Source of the DNA: Rhodopseudomonas sp. AAP120
Lineage (GTDB): Bacteria > Pseudomonadota > Alphaproteobacteria > Rhizobiales > Xanthobacteraceae
Reading direction: 5' to 3'
DNA length: 64,000 nt
Assembly (NCBI RefSeq): GCF_001295845.1
Contig: NZ_LJIC01000124.1
Coordinates: forward strand, 1 to 64,000
Shown here piece after piece: positions 44,959-53,994 of the stretch (positions are counted from its first letter, which is position 1; the number at the start of each line of letters is the position of its first letter). The position numbers were made by a program, and so were the translations under genes. Under the pieces are notes generated by a model that was given only the letters and a program-made list of their open reading frames with translations, searched no databases and was not told the origin of the DNA.

Positions 44959-46764
44959 CTAGCCGTGCGGACGGGTCAGAATCGATTGATTCAGCCAATG
45001 TCCGACGTTCGAACTGGTCGACGAAGCGAGCGCGCCGAAGTCCGGCCTGCTCTGCAGCCCTCCCGCCAACGCCTGACTCAGCAAGGCGAAGCTCTGGTCA
45101 TGGCTTTGACCGCCGCTGCTGGAAGGCGGAGACCAGCCGCCGGCCGCAACTGGCGGATCCACGACCGTGATCGTCTGGACCGGCGAGGTCGCCGTCGTGC
45201 CCGTAACCGGATCCCTGCCGGTCGCGGTCACCGACAGCGTCGCCGACGACGAGCCCGTGCCGCGATAACTGGATTTCAGCGTCAGACCACTTTCGACTTC
45301 GGCCGCGCTCAGAGTGATGTTGCTGCCTCGGTGCACGTGCCCGAGCCCGTCGGTGATCGTCTCGTAGTGCGGCAATCCCGTGATAGTCACGGACACGACG
45401 TCGTTCTTGTCGGCCGTGGAAACATCGATCCCCAGGTCGATCGTGCCACCTGGTTTGACCGACAGGGTGTTGTCGGCGACGGCGAGGAGGGGCTTGGTCG
45501 GCCCCGATGTCTGAGGCGGCTGGACGACGGGAGGAGTCGCGGGTGACGTATCCACCGACAGCCCGGCAAAGGTCTTCACCGCGCCCGCAAGATTGGCGGC
45601 GAGGCCGCCGGCATCCTTGATGCTTGCGCCATTGGCGAGGCCCACCCCGGTGATCGCGAGCGCCGACGTGCTGCGGTCGGTGGCCGCGACCGTGGTGGAG
45701 AACACCAGTTTGTCGGTCCCGGATCCGCTGACATAGGTGGCGACGCTGCCGTCGTTGAGGCGCAGGGTCGGCTTGCCGGAGACCGTCACAGCCTCGTCGA
45801 AAGCGAGCGTCAGGGCGATCTTGTCTCCGACATGTTCTACGCCGGTGCCCGGCAGAGCCGTGACGGCGGATACGCTCGGTGCCACGTTCACCGGTGTCGT
45901 TGGAGTGTTTGGGGTGTTCGGCGTCGTCCCGGCGGTGACATTGCTGCCCTTGACCGTGTGGCCGCTGCCGGGCTTCTGGTAGAGCTGCACGCTGTCGACC
46001 AGCATGTGGGTGGTCGCTGGCGTCGAACTATCGACCGTCGAATGCCAGCCGGCGGCCTTCGAGTTGGCCCATTGGCTGTCCAATATGAGCTCCATCGGCT
46101 CTTTTGGGATCGGCAGTTGGGCGCTCGTGACTTGCGCCATCTGCTTGCCGTCGAGATACCAAGTGATCGATTTCCCGGGCTGCCAATCGATGGCGTAGGT
46201 GTGAAAGTCGGCCGTCAGGTCGACCCCGGTGTCGATCACGCCGCCGAGGTCGCCGCTCGGCGTGTGCAGGTGCCACTGGAACGCCTGATTAGGCGGGCCC
46301 TTGCCGGTATAGCCGCCTTCCTGGATGTCGATTTCGAAATTATCGCCGGCCGATGAGCCGCTCCCTGGCATGAGCCAGATGCCGGGCCAGGCGCCGTTTC
46401 CGGATGGCTGTTTCATGCTGACCTGGAGCAGGCCGCCGGTGAATTCGAAATTGCCGTAGCTGCTGACCACGCCCGACGTCATCGGATAGGTCATCATGGT
46501 GCCCTGGTTCATGCCGGCGACCTGGGTCTTGCTGGATGTGATGTCGAGCACGCCATCGTGCACCGAGACTTGGCCCGGCATGTCGAATTCGGCCTCGAAT
46601 TGGCCGCCCGGACCGCTACCGCCGTTATGTGAATTCCAGGGCGAGCCGTTCGCCGCCTTGCTGGTGATGTATTTGTGCCATGCGGCATCAAGCGTGTTGC
46701 CGTCGAAGCCTTCCTGGTAGACGAGGTTGTCCGCCGAGTACCCAGCCGGTGTTGATAAAGCCAT
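44959..46764 (-). CDS. GH16 glycanase with Ig-like modules, probable type I secretion substrate
   Basis: 601 residues from the ATG at 46764; an ATG at 46863 and a TTG at 46899 are also in frame. The GH16 domain holds the catalytic EIDIQE (ExDxxE, residues ~144-149) within GIWLMPGSG...DNFEID; this family cuts beta-1,3/1,4 glucans or galactans such as rhizobial exopolysaccharide. A Thr/Pro/Asn linker is followed by two beta-rich modules (VSAVTALPGTGVEHVGDKIALTL; TIDLGIDVSTADKNDV) and a Ser-rich C-terminal tail. There is no signal peptide and no RTX nonapeptide. First in the operon with the exporter, it resembles ExsH/PlyA systems that trim exopolysaccharide. Confidence 0.88.
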   Translation of the reverse strand: MALSTPAGYSADNLVYQEGFDGNTLDAAWHKYITSKAANGSPWNSHNGGSGPGGQFEAEFDMPGQVSVHDGVLDITSSKTQVAGMNQGTMMTYPMTSGVVSSYGNFEFTGGLLQVSMKQPSGNGAWPGIWLMPGSGSSAGDNFEIDIQEGGYTGKGPPNQAFQWHLHTPSGDLGGVIDTGVDLTADFHTYAIDWQPGKSITWYLDGKQMAQVTSAQLPIPKEPMELILDSQWANSKAAGWHSTVDSSTPATTHMLVDSVQLYQKPGSGHTVKGSNVTAGTTPNTPNTPTTPVNVAPSVSAVTALPGTGVEHVGDKIALTLAFDEAVTVSGKPTLRLNDGSVATYVSGSGTDKLVFSTTVAATDRSTSALAITGVGLANGASIKDAGGLAANLAGAVKTFAGLSVDTSPATPPVVQPPQTSGPTKPLLAVADNTLSVKPGGTIDLGIDVSTADKNDVVSVTITGLPHYETITDGLGHVHRGSNITLSAAEVESGLTLKSSYRGTGSSSATLSVTATGRDPVTGTTATSPVQTITVVDPPVAAGGWSPPSSSGGQSHDQSFALLSQALAGGLQSRPDFGALASSTSSNVGHWLNQSILTRPHG

Positions 46765-47709
46765 CGTGCCAGACCCTGTTGATATTGCAGCGTCTTCATC
46801 AGCAGCCTTGCGGTCGCGTCTGAAGTTTGTGCCGCGGTCGCTCGCCCCCGAGCCCGAGCCCATCGCCTCCGAGTGGCTAAGATCGGAGTATGGCGACAAC
46901 GGGTTGCGATTGGGGTGCCTGGGTGCGAAATCGTAACGGTTGTAAGGCGGTTAGTTGGCGAAGTCTGGGCGCGCCAAAAGATGCTACCAATTTCAATGAT
47001 GTATCGTAGTGTGAGTCGTAGACTATCGGCGGACTGGTATTACTACTTAAGACGATGGGATGGTTTTGAAATCAGTCGAGATTCGCCTTTCTTGCACAGG
47101 CAAGGGCGAGTTTGCGCAGCCAGCCACGAACGTGATCGGAATTCGTGTCTTAGACCCCATCTGTTCGTGGTGGATTCGATGTGCTGAACTCGTCATCAGT
47201 ACAGTCGCGGGATCCAAGGCCAGCATAAGGTTTGGTCGAATGCCGTCCGTGGGGACGTGTCCAGGGGAAAGTAGTAGGAATTTCTGCCGTACTGGTCGCG
47301 CAAAGAATCTCGATAGCGACGCAGTAAGCGGCATTTCTAGGATGGCGGCCCCAACTAACCGTTGAACATTGTCGAGCTCATGCCTGAATGGTACGCAAAT
47401 TCCAGGCCAGACACTACGCGTTTGGCGCCGCAACTAATGACAGGCCTTGCGCTCCGTAAGGAACGTCGATGCCCTAGCGCGAACTGATGTGTCTCGAGGG
47501 GCGTGTCCGTTACGGGACCATCGGTGCTTGCCGACGATAAACTAAGGATTCGTAACGCCGGGGAGATCGGCTAGCCCGGCCGAGAGGAGCACCACGTGTC
47601 AGAGCTCCCCGGGCTTAGCCGCCTGACGCCGCCCGCTCATCGCGACACTGTCAGCCGATTACCCTCTCTGTAAACACTGCATGGAAATCTCTGAAACGCC
47701 GAGGCAGAA
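46765..47709. other. Long intergenic region at the island edge
   Basis: No convincing gene in about 900 bases. Base composition shifts from the GC-rich core to a mixed one. CCGGGGAG (47558-47565) and CTCCCCGG (47605-47612) form an 8-bp inverted repeat, with nested CGGCTAGCCCGG and CCGGGCTTAGCCG nearly complementary; this may be a structured RNA end or a remnant of a mobile element. Short open frames here lack codon structure. Confidence 0.4.
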
Positions 47710-48633
47710 TCACTGCACTAGAGAATTGATAAACATACCTAAGTCATTCATGAGATGCGTTGCCTCAATATAGCTTTTGTGATCCGGACGGCTGAAATCT
47801 GCTTCATTACTCGTTATCATCACCGTCGCTGCGAGCACTCCTCCTGGAACGGTCAGCAGTATCGAATCATGGAAGACATTACGCCCTGTCGCTGGCTTGC
47901 TAAAAATGAACTTCTCTGGATCTATAAACTTACCTAATCTTGGGTAGTCTCTTTTGACGCGACTGTTATTCATGTAGTGCAGCAAGCCATCTGGATTTTT
48001 GGCCCTGATCACCGCCTTTATGTGCTCATCAATTGATGACCCCGCAAATTTTTCGCAACCGTAGAGACCTGTGAACGAGTTCTTCAGAAAGCTGAACGAT
48101 GACAGTTCTTCCGCGATCTGACTTTCTGAAATCCGAAAATATGTTTTGCAAACATCAGAAGCCGACGTGACATTTTCTTTCCGCGAGCCATCCGATTGAT
48201 CCATCATGCGTCTGGCAAACCTCGTACTATCCAGTTTGCTCCTCGCTATGTATTCTTGTATTTTTTGGATTCCGACCAGTTCAATTAGGGAGTTAGCCGC
48301 TGTATTGTCGGAGTATGACATCATGAGCAGAATTAAGGCGTTGACATCCAAGTCGATGTTTGAATTTGCATACTTCAGCAATCCGGATCCAGAAACTATC
48401 TTCTCCTTTTGTACAACCACGATTGTTGATGGAGAGATAGTGCTATTCGATAATTGTTCGGCAACAGCCTCCAAAATGTATAGTTTAACCAAACTGGCTG
48501 CCGTTACAGCCTCTTGAGCTCGGTAGTTCAGTGTGATGCTTGGCAATCTAACTTGCGCAAAAACATTGAACTGATTTCCTAGTCTATGTTCGCAGATTGC
48601 GAGCCGGAGGCTATCAGTATCTTGGATGACCAT
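47710..48633 (-). CDS. Serine hydrolase, class A beta-lactamase-like fold
   Basis: 307 residues. The order of motifs fits the beta-lactamase2/PBP-like family: SLVK (in TAASLVKLYI, SxxK), YSDNTAANSL (SDN loop), and KPATGRN as the KTG-type motif. No signal peptide is seen, so it should be cytoplasmic and is unlikely to be a resistance enzyme. Codon use is AT-richer than the core genes. It overlaps the gene at 48614 by 20 bases and ends a three-gene operon. Such folds also act as esterases or acyltransferases in small-molecule pathways. Confidence 0.75.
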   Translation of the reverse strand: MVIQDTDSLRLAICEHRLGNQFNVFAQVRLPSITLNYRAQEAVTAASLVKLYILEAVAEQLSNSTISPSTIVVVQKEKIVSGSGLLKYANSNIDLDVNALILLMMSYSDNTAANSLIELVGIQKIQEYIARSKLDSTRFARRMMDQSDGSRKENVTSASDVCKTYFRISESQIAEELSSFSFLKNSFTGLYGCEKFAGSSIDEHIKAVIRAKNPDGLLHYMNNSRVKRDYPRLGKFIDPEKFIFSKPATGRNVFHDSILLTVPGGVLAATVMITSNEADFSRPDHKSYIEATHLMNDLGMFINSLVQ

Positions 48634-49948
48634 AGCGCTCTACAAGCCTTATCGCTCGTTGAGGATCGAATATCGGATAGCACGCCTTATGAGAGCGATG
48701 CAATATTGACCCTCGAATGTATGCCTCGACCGTTGAGGCGCATTTCACCGCCGATTCTCCAAGTTCATTTAGTCGTGAAAGTTCGAGTAGCGGACTGATA
48801 ATTGCCAGCAGGACGCAGTAGGCCGTCGGACGATCATAATGAGCCTGAAGAAAATGCTCCCCCTTCCGCAGTGGAATATTTGCTGTTTCCTGTGCTTGCG
48901 AAGTAACGGGTTCAAAGAACCTCCAGATTTGTTCGCACGCCTCTTCTATTGAGGCTTCTGCAGCCTGACCAAAGAAGCCGGATAGGATCCCGTTCAGAAA
49001 ATCATACTCACGAAATTTACGATATGAGTAGCCGCTTTCCGGATATGAAACGCTCGGCAAGAAGAAGTAATACCATTGATATATTGCAGATATCAAATTT
49101 CTTAGTACTTCCCATGGGGCTTGATCTGGCGGGATGTCACTAAGGAACTTGGCTGTATCAACGTCAGAGAAGAACAACGGTTCAGCCTGATCCAATTTTA
49201 TCCCCCAGTTATCGGGGCTTCCTGAAAATCTGTACAAGCCGCCAACAATCGAGAAATCTACAATCTGCCTTCCGACCTCGCGGCTAATCCTGCGCATTAT
49301 CTGGAGTCTGTGATCAGGGTTGTTTATGCAAACTGGGCTACCCAAAAGCGTTGAAAGGAAGCTCGGGTCAATATCTTCAACCCTTCTGTGCCAATGAAGA
49401 AAGATGTCGTATGGGGTGTACGTCGCCGCATTGCGCGGGAGTACCGACACGCTGACGCCCATCGCCCTGCCATCCAGCGCCAGTTGAGGATACTCGATAA
49501 CGCCAATAGGCGTATTGCACGGCACGCAACGGCGGCTCAATTGAGCAAAAACGGCCTGATCATTCTTGGCAACATCTAGGAGCATTCCCCCGATAGGTGC
49601 ATCGGTGCTCAGCACAGACATTAGCGAATAGGGGATGAAGGGCGAGGGGTCGACATGAATTATGTCTCGTCTAAAGGACCTTTCCATAGGCTTTTGAGGC
49701 AGAACTTGGGTGGGAACTGGCTCAATTGTCCGCTTCAATCCTGAGAACGAGGAGTTTGGCGGATTATAAAAACCTGCGCCTTTGACTTTATAAATATGCC
49801 CGCCAATTGAGAGAACAAATGTGCGGCCTGGATTTGGATATATATCGGCTGGATGGGCCGTCTCCCAACTCACGAAGCGGCATATCTTTGCTAGATCATC
49901 AGAAGTTAGCTTCGAAACTATTTCACTATTCAGGCGCACACGCAGCAT
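48614..49948 (-). CDS. Unknown protein, possible protein-kinase-like fold
   Basis: 444 residues, not recognised. Near the N terminus GGHIYKVKGAGFYNPP could be a nucleotide loop with a Lys. In the middle SGSPDNWGI is followed by LFFSDVDTAKF, spaced like the catalytic-loop Asn and metal-binding Asp of SelO- or aminoglycoside-kinase-like enzymes. The C-terminal ~180 residues are helical with Trp/Tyr-rich stretches (IYQWYYFFLP). The kinase idea is weak inference from those motifs. AT-rich codon use and overlap with the beta-lactamase-like gene indicate joint transfer. No membrane segment is evident. Confidence 0.65.
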   Translation of the reverse strand: MLRVRLNSEIVSKLTSDDLAKICRFVSWETAHPADIYPNPGRTFVLSIGGHIYKVKGAGFYNPPNSSFSGLKRTIEPVPTQVLPQKPMERSFRRDIIHVDPSPFIPYSLMSVLSTDAPIGGMLLDVAKNDQAVFAQLSRRCVPCNTPIGVIEYPQLALDGRAMGVSVSVLPRNAATYTPYDIFLHWHRRVEDIDPSFLSTLLGSPVCINNPDHRLQIMRRISREVGRQIVDFSIVGGLYRFSGSPDNWGIKLDQAEPLFFSDVDTAKFLSDIPPDQAPWEVLRNLISAIYQWYYFFLPSVSYPESGYSYRKFREYDFLNGILSGFFGQAAEASIEEACEQIWRFFEPVTSQAQETANIPLRKGEHFLQAHYDRPTAYCVLLAIISPLLELSRLNELGESAVKCASTVEAYIRGSILHRSHKACYPIFDPQRAIRLVERYGHPRY

Positions 49949-49972
49949 CGCAACTCCGCATTTCGCAAGGAC

Positions 49973-50896
49973 TCATCTTGAGCCGTAGTTCTGGAGAGTT
50001 CTGTTCTTGATAGTGAAAGAGTTCAGATTTAGCGTGGCAATGGAATGGGCGGTTACATCTCCACCTGTTAATGACGAAAAGCCGAAATTCCTGAGAATCC
50101 TCACCGCTTGCTTGTTTGTGGGCATTGCGAAGATTTTGAAGTCCTTCTTGTGTTTTGGGATTTTCATAATTCTATCGTAGCACAATCGTACGACTTCAGC
50201 GCTGTATGGCTTGAAGAATTTGTTTGAGTCCGATGACCATACAAAGTTTATGTAGCACGAGCTGCATGTGCCGTACGGCGATTTGACGATGTGCTCTTCC
50301 GTCAGGTTGATGCCTATGATCCGGCTGGCCGCGATGTCTTCACTCGACTGCCTCGTCAATGGAAAGATCACAAATATTCCAACAAGGGTCGTGCTGCCAG
50401 GATAGTGACTGACAGTGACCAAGTGAAAACAATTGGAATTCTTCTTCATCATTTCGTGGCGGACAGCGATCGGCACAACTGATGTGTCCACATAATCGGC
50501 GAGATAATGGTACACGATCATCAGATCGTCTAAAGTTTCACATTTCTTGGCGTGAGCTTGCCCTGGTTTTATTCGTCGTTTGTCGGGTAGCAGGGACGCT
50601 AGTATAATAATGGCGCCTACTAGGAAAACGAATCCAACAACCGAGTAAATATGAATGACGGATAGAGATCGGAGGCCGTGCTGTTGCAGAAATAGCAAGA
50701 GTTTATCGGCGGTGCCAAATACCGGAACGACGTCTGTTAGTATTATAGCCAATGAGGCTGTTACAAGTCCAAATCCAACCCGTCGAATACGTTTGAAGAA
50801 CTTCGCAATCCTTAGCATCTGAGCGTCGCTTACATATTCAATTGGGCTAGTGTCATTTCCAAGTAATGCATCGAGTGATTGTTTGTCGAGTATCAT
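49973..50896 (-). CDS. Membrane-anchored GNAT-like acyltransferase
   Basis: 307 residues. Two membrane helices (about 38-58, VGFGLVTASLAIILTDVVPVF; and 80-103, IYSVVGFVFLVGAIIILASLL) precede a cytoplasmic domain (about 120-290). Its end, AMPTNKQAVRILRNFGFSSL, is a typical last GNAT helix-strand; GTCSSCYINFVWSSDS carries the central strand. Substrate unknown. First gene of the AT-rich three-gene operon, 24 bases before the next start. Confidence 0.68.
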   Translation of the reverse strand: MILDKQSLDALLGNDTSPIEYVSDAQMLRIAKFFKRIRRVGFGLVTASLAIILTDVVPVFGTADKLLLFLQQHGLRSLSVIHIYSVVGFVFLVGAIIILASLLPDKRRIKPGQAHAKKCETLDDLMIVYHYLADYVDTSVVPIAVRHEMMKKNSNCFHLVTVSHYPGSTTLVGIFVIFPLTRQSSEDIAASRIIGINLTEEHIVKSPYGTCSSCYINFVWSSDSNKFFKPYSAEVVRLCYDRIMKIPKHKKDFKIFAMPTNKQAVRILRNFGFSSLTGGDVTAHSIATLNLNSFTIKNRTLQNYGSR

Positions 50897-50953
50897 TTAG
50901 GCGATCTGCACAAAGAGATCGGCTATGAATGCCTCGGTAGGCGGTTGGTGTCA

Positions 50954-51062
50954 GGCTGCACAGATAGGTAATTGGCTGATAGCGCGGCGGCGAGCGGGCG
51001 GCGTCAAGCGGCTTGTACAGAGAGGGCAGTTGGCTGACAGTGCCGCGGTGAGGGGGCAGGCG
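50954..51062. repeat. Two imperfect tandem repeats of about 55 bases
   Basis: GGCTGCACAGATAGG then TTGGCTGATAG at 50954 recurs as GGCTTGTACAGAGAGG then TTGGCTGACAG at 51010, followed by similar GC-rich tails. It lies between the AT-rich operon and the IS remnant. It may be a duplication scar. Confidence 0.4.
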
Positions 51063-51186
51063 GCTTCCTTGGCCTCTTGTTTTCCGGCTTTCCTTCCCTC
51101 CTTACTTTGCTGTGACGTGGTCAGGCCTTCGATGAAGGCGGTGGCCGTTCATGCCGCGGCCCTGATGGGACGGCGCTGGCTTCGGT

Positions 51187-51959
51187 CTAGGTCGTGGACT
51201 CAAACCGCATCCACAGGCGTGTGGCCGCGAGTAGAACAGCGGCGAGGAAGTTTCGCGCGGTCTTGTCGTAGCGCGTGGCGATGCGGCGGAAGTGCTTCAA
51301 CTTGTTGAAGAAGTGTTCGATGAGATTGCGTTGTCGTTAGACCGCAGGATCGACCGTGCGTTGGACCTTGCGATCGCGACAGGTCGGAATGTGAGCGCGG
51401 CCGCCGCGATTGCGCACCAGTTCGACCAGCGCTTTCGCATCATACCCGCGATCGGCAACAAGGTCGCCGCCGGGTTTGAGCGCTTCGATCAGCATGGGCG
51501 CGATGGTCTTGTCCGACGACTGGCCTTGCGACAGGACGATGCGCACCGGCAGGCCGGTCTCGTCGACGACGGCATTGATCTTGGTGCTCAGTCCTCCACG
51601 AGAACGGCCGATGGCGTGATCCGGGCCCCCTTTTTTCCGCCGGCGGCGTGCTGGTGAGCGCGGACGATCGAGGAGTCGATCAACTGCAACGACTGCGGTG
51701 ATTTCGCCGCCAGGGTCTCGAAAATCCGCAGCCAGATGCCCTTCTTGGCCCAGCGATTGAAGCGATTGTAGGCCGTCGTGTAGGGGCCGTTGCGCTCCGG
51801 CAGATCCCGCCACGGCGTCCCCGTGCGTAGAACGAAGAAAATGCCGTTCAGCACCTTGCGGTCATCCGGACGAGGTCGGCCGTTCTTCTTGCCTTCGGCG
51901 CCCGGGAGCAGCGGGGCAATGATCGTCCATTCGGCATCCGTAAGGTCGAACCGCGCCAT
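51187..51959 (-). mobile_element. IS5-family transposase (two-frame, frameshifted), with a nonsense codon
   Basis: Frame A starts at 51959 (MARFDLTDAEWTIIAPLLPG, then GTPWRDLPERNGPYTTAYNRF) and continues past the DDE Asp in LQLIDSSIVRAHQHAAGGKK. Frame B takes over with RSRGGLSTKINAV, LVADRGYDA and RNRGGRAHIP, as in IS427-group elements. The shift site is A AAA AAG (minus strand, 51629-51636), a classic -1 slip heptamer. Frame B then meets TAA at 51337-51339 where a Tyr codon is expected; RNLIEHFFNKLKHFRRIATRYDK follows in frame to TAG at 51187. This copy is therefore probably dead. Element ends were not resolved. Confidence 0.85.
51626..51636 (-). promoter_or_regulatory. Programmed -1 frameshift site of the IS5 transposase
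   Basis: On the minus strand the run is six A then five G. Frame A codons GGA AAA AAG give the heptamer A AAA AAG, and slipping one base back joins frame B exactly where the transposase homology continues. This is the same heptamer as in dnaX. Confidence 0.6.
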
Positions 51960-52409
51960 CAAAGCCTTCCTTTTGCCGCCCACGGTCTCGATCCGGCTTT
52001 CGGCTGTAATGAGCCCGCATTCGCGCGCGAGGCGCAGCATGGCATGCTCGACGCGTATGTTGTTCCAGCTATCGTCGGCTCGGTTGAATTTCGCCACCCA
52101 CAGCGCGTCGTCGGCTTGTACGACGGCCTTGGGCCGGGCCCCTCCCATCGAGGTGCGGAGCAGCATCAGATCCTGTACCTGCTGCGCCTGCGGATCGTTC
52201 GGTAGGTCGTCCTTGACCAGAGCGTCCGCCAAGGCTTGCAGTTTCTCGAGATCGATCGTCTGGTTGAATTGGCGCTTGGGCGCCGGTGGTTCGGTGTTGA
52301 GGCCGAAGCCGAGGGCGCCCGCACGGTCGCCGGGTGAGTCCAGCAGGTAATCGAGTTCGCCGAGTGGCGCTTTGCCGGCATGCTTTTCGATGACCCCGTT
52401 AAGCTGTGG
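51960..52409 (-). pseudogene. hipA-like kinase gene fragment, broken by the IS element
   Basis: An open frame of about 150 codons from after a TAG at 52410 down to the transposase start reads as the N-terminal middle of HipA-type Ser/Thr kinases: YLLDSPGDRAGALGFGL, SMGGARPKAVVQADDALWVAKF, NNIRVEHAMLRLARECG and ESRIETVGGK. The expected first ~100 residues are missing at the integrase side and the kinase core is missing past the IS. HipA proteins are toxins of HipBA pairs; no hipB is seen. The gene is a remnant. Confidence 0.8.
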
Positions 52410-52526
52410 CTAACCTTGCGGGCACGCCGGTCTGTGGACCGGTCTTTACATTGAATTCATGGCGCCTCTAGCATCGGTCTGATGCCTTGTTGCTGTATTG
52501 TTGTAAAGCGGAGCCCCGAAAACGCT

Positions 52527-53654
52527 ATGTCGACCTTGATTAAGCGCGGGAAAAATTGGACCGCTACTGCGCGCTTGCCAGACACTTTTCAGGGGCCGGC
52601 AGCCTCGAAATCGATCAGTCAAACGTTCGCAAAGAAGGATGCTGCAAAGCTCTGGCTGAGTTCGACCGAGACGGCCATGAAGCTCGGCAACTGGCGGGAT
52701 CCTCGGCTCGAACCCAAAGCCTATGGGCCGCTTGGGTGGCCTGAAAAGCCCTTTGCAGAGGCGCTGGACGCCTATCGGAGTAAGGTTACGCCTGAGAAGA
52801 AGGGGGCGTCGCAGGAATCCGCAATGCTTCAGATGTTGGGCCGGGAGGACTTCGCCAAAAAGCGCATCCGGGATCTGACCGTAGCCGACTTCGTCGACTT
52901 CCGGGACGCCCGCAACGAGGCTGCGAAGTCGCCATCCACGATCAGGAATAATCTCAATACCATCTCGGCCGTCTACGAGTGGCTGATCCACGAAAAGTCA
53001 GTCGACATCGCCAATCCGATTGCCTCTCTTCGTAAGCGCCGACGAGGCGTGCCCCAGCCCACGGGGCACCGTGAACGGCGGCTCTTCGAAGGCGAGGAAG
53101 AGGCAATTGCGAAGGCCATTGAGGGGCTTTCGGTTGACCCCACCCGTCGGCAGTGGCGCGCACTCTTTCCGCTGCTCCTCGACACTGGAATGCGGCTTGG
53201 AGAGGCAGTCTCAATTGAATGCGCCTGGATCCGACGGGAGTACGGATTTGTCCAAATTCCCGACTCGAAGAACGGCAGCGCGCGGCACGTTGCGCTTTCG
53301 GATCGAGCCTACGCCGGTCTGCTCGAATTGACGGACGGGGAGCCTGCCGACAGCAAGGTGTTCCGCTTCACGGCCTGGGTCGCCAAAGACGCCTGGCGGA
53401 ATGAGATCAGGGTCAGGGCGGGGTGTCAGGACTTGAGGATTCACGACCTACGGCACGAGGCCTTGTCGAGGATGGCGGCGAGGGGAGCCGACCTGAAGAC
53501 GCTGATGCGGCAGAGCGGCCATAAAACCGTGGCCGTGCTGATGAAGTATCTGAACCCCACACCTGCCGAACAAAGGGCGAGGCTGTTTCCGGACGCCGAT
53601 CCACAAGCTGCGGTACTTGAAGGGCGAACGCATGCGAGGAGTGGACGATCCTAG
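52527..53654 (+). CDS. Tyrosine recombinase (phage/island integrase)
   Basis: 375 residues from the ATG at 52527. A SAM-like core-binding domain (about 70-160) precedes the catalytic domain with Arg in LLLDTGMRLGEAV, Lys likely in PDSKNGSARHV, HDLRHEALSR (HxxR) and the C-terminal GHKTVAVLMKYLN supplying His and Tyr. It integrates or excises a mobile island by site-specific recombination. It stands between the broken hipA and the defence genes, in the same direction as the latter. No tRNA gene or att repeat was found beside it. Confidence 0.92.
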   Translation: MSTLIKRGKNWTATARLPDTFQGPAASKSISQTFAKKDAAKLWLSSTETAMKLGNWRDPRLEPKAYGPLGWPEKPFAEALDAYRSKVTPEKKGASQESAMLQMLGREDFAKKRIRDLTVADFVDFRDARNEAAKSPSTIRNNLNTISAVYEWLIHEKSVDIANPIASLRKRRRGVPQPTGHRERRLFEGEEEAIAKAIEGLSVDPTRRQWRALFPLLLDTGMRLGEAVSIECAWIRREYGFVQIPDSKNGSARHVALSDRAYAGLLELTDGEPADSKVFRFTAWVAKDAWRNEIRVRAGCQDLRIHDLRHEALSRMAARGADLKTLMRQSGHKTVAVLMKYLNPTPAEQRARLFPDADPQAAVLEGRTHARSGRS

Positions 53655-53994
53655 TTTATGAAGCCCGAAAAAATAGCTTCGTAGGAGGATGATCGTCTTC
53701 ACCATGTTGACAGTACGTCCATTCTGGGTGCCACCTGAACTTTCGTAAAGAATTTCACCCCTATTGATCTGACCACGCGAAGCGACGGTATCCAAGACAA
53801 CGGCGTTCGATGTTCGGACTCTCGCAAGTGATCTTGGAGCCCCATGTCCGACGGTCTCGGGATCGATACCGCGCAGAGTCCTAGGCGTGCGTCTAGCATC
53901 GGGAAGCCGAGCTAGACCGTCGAGCTGGCAGATGTCGTGCCGTTAGGAGACCAGATGATCACGACGACATTTTGGACCTTCTGGAGCTAAGGCA
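53655..53994. other. Intergenic region upstream of the defence operon
   Basis: About 340 bases with no credible gene. It is more AT-rich than its neighbours and should contain the promoter of the operon at 53995. GGAG lies eight bases before the TTG start. Confidence 0.45.

Noticed and set aside
47047-47433. 128-codon minus-strand open frame in the gap after the GH16 gene
   Set aside because: No ribosome site, no family resemblance and no conserved neighbour. It may be a relic but cannot be supported.
47710-48633. Antibiotic-resistance beta-lactamase
   Set aside because: SxxK, SDN and KTG-like motifs are present, but there is no signal peptide, and the gene is coupled to unrelated cytoplasmic genes. 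A resistance role is not supported.
50954-51062. CRISPR-like repeat array
   Set aside because: Only two imperfect copies directly abutting each other without unique spacers, so this is a tandem duplication and not CRISPR.
50897-52526. tRNA gene or att repeats as the island insertion site
   Set aside because: No cloverleaf-forming sequence or matching direct repeat was seen next to the integrase within this window.
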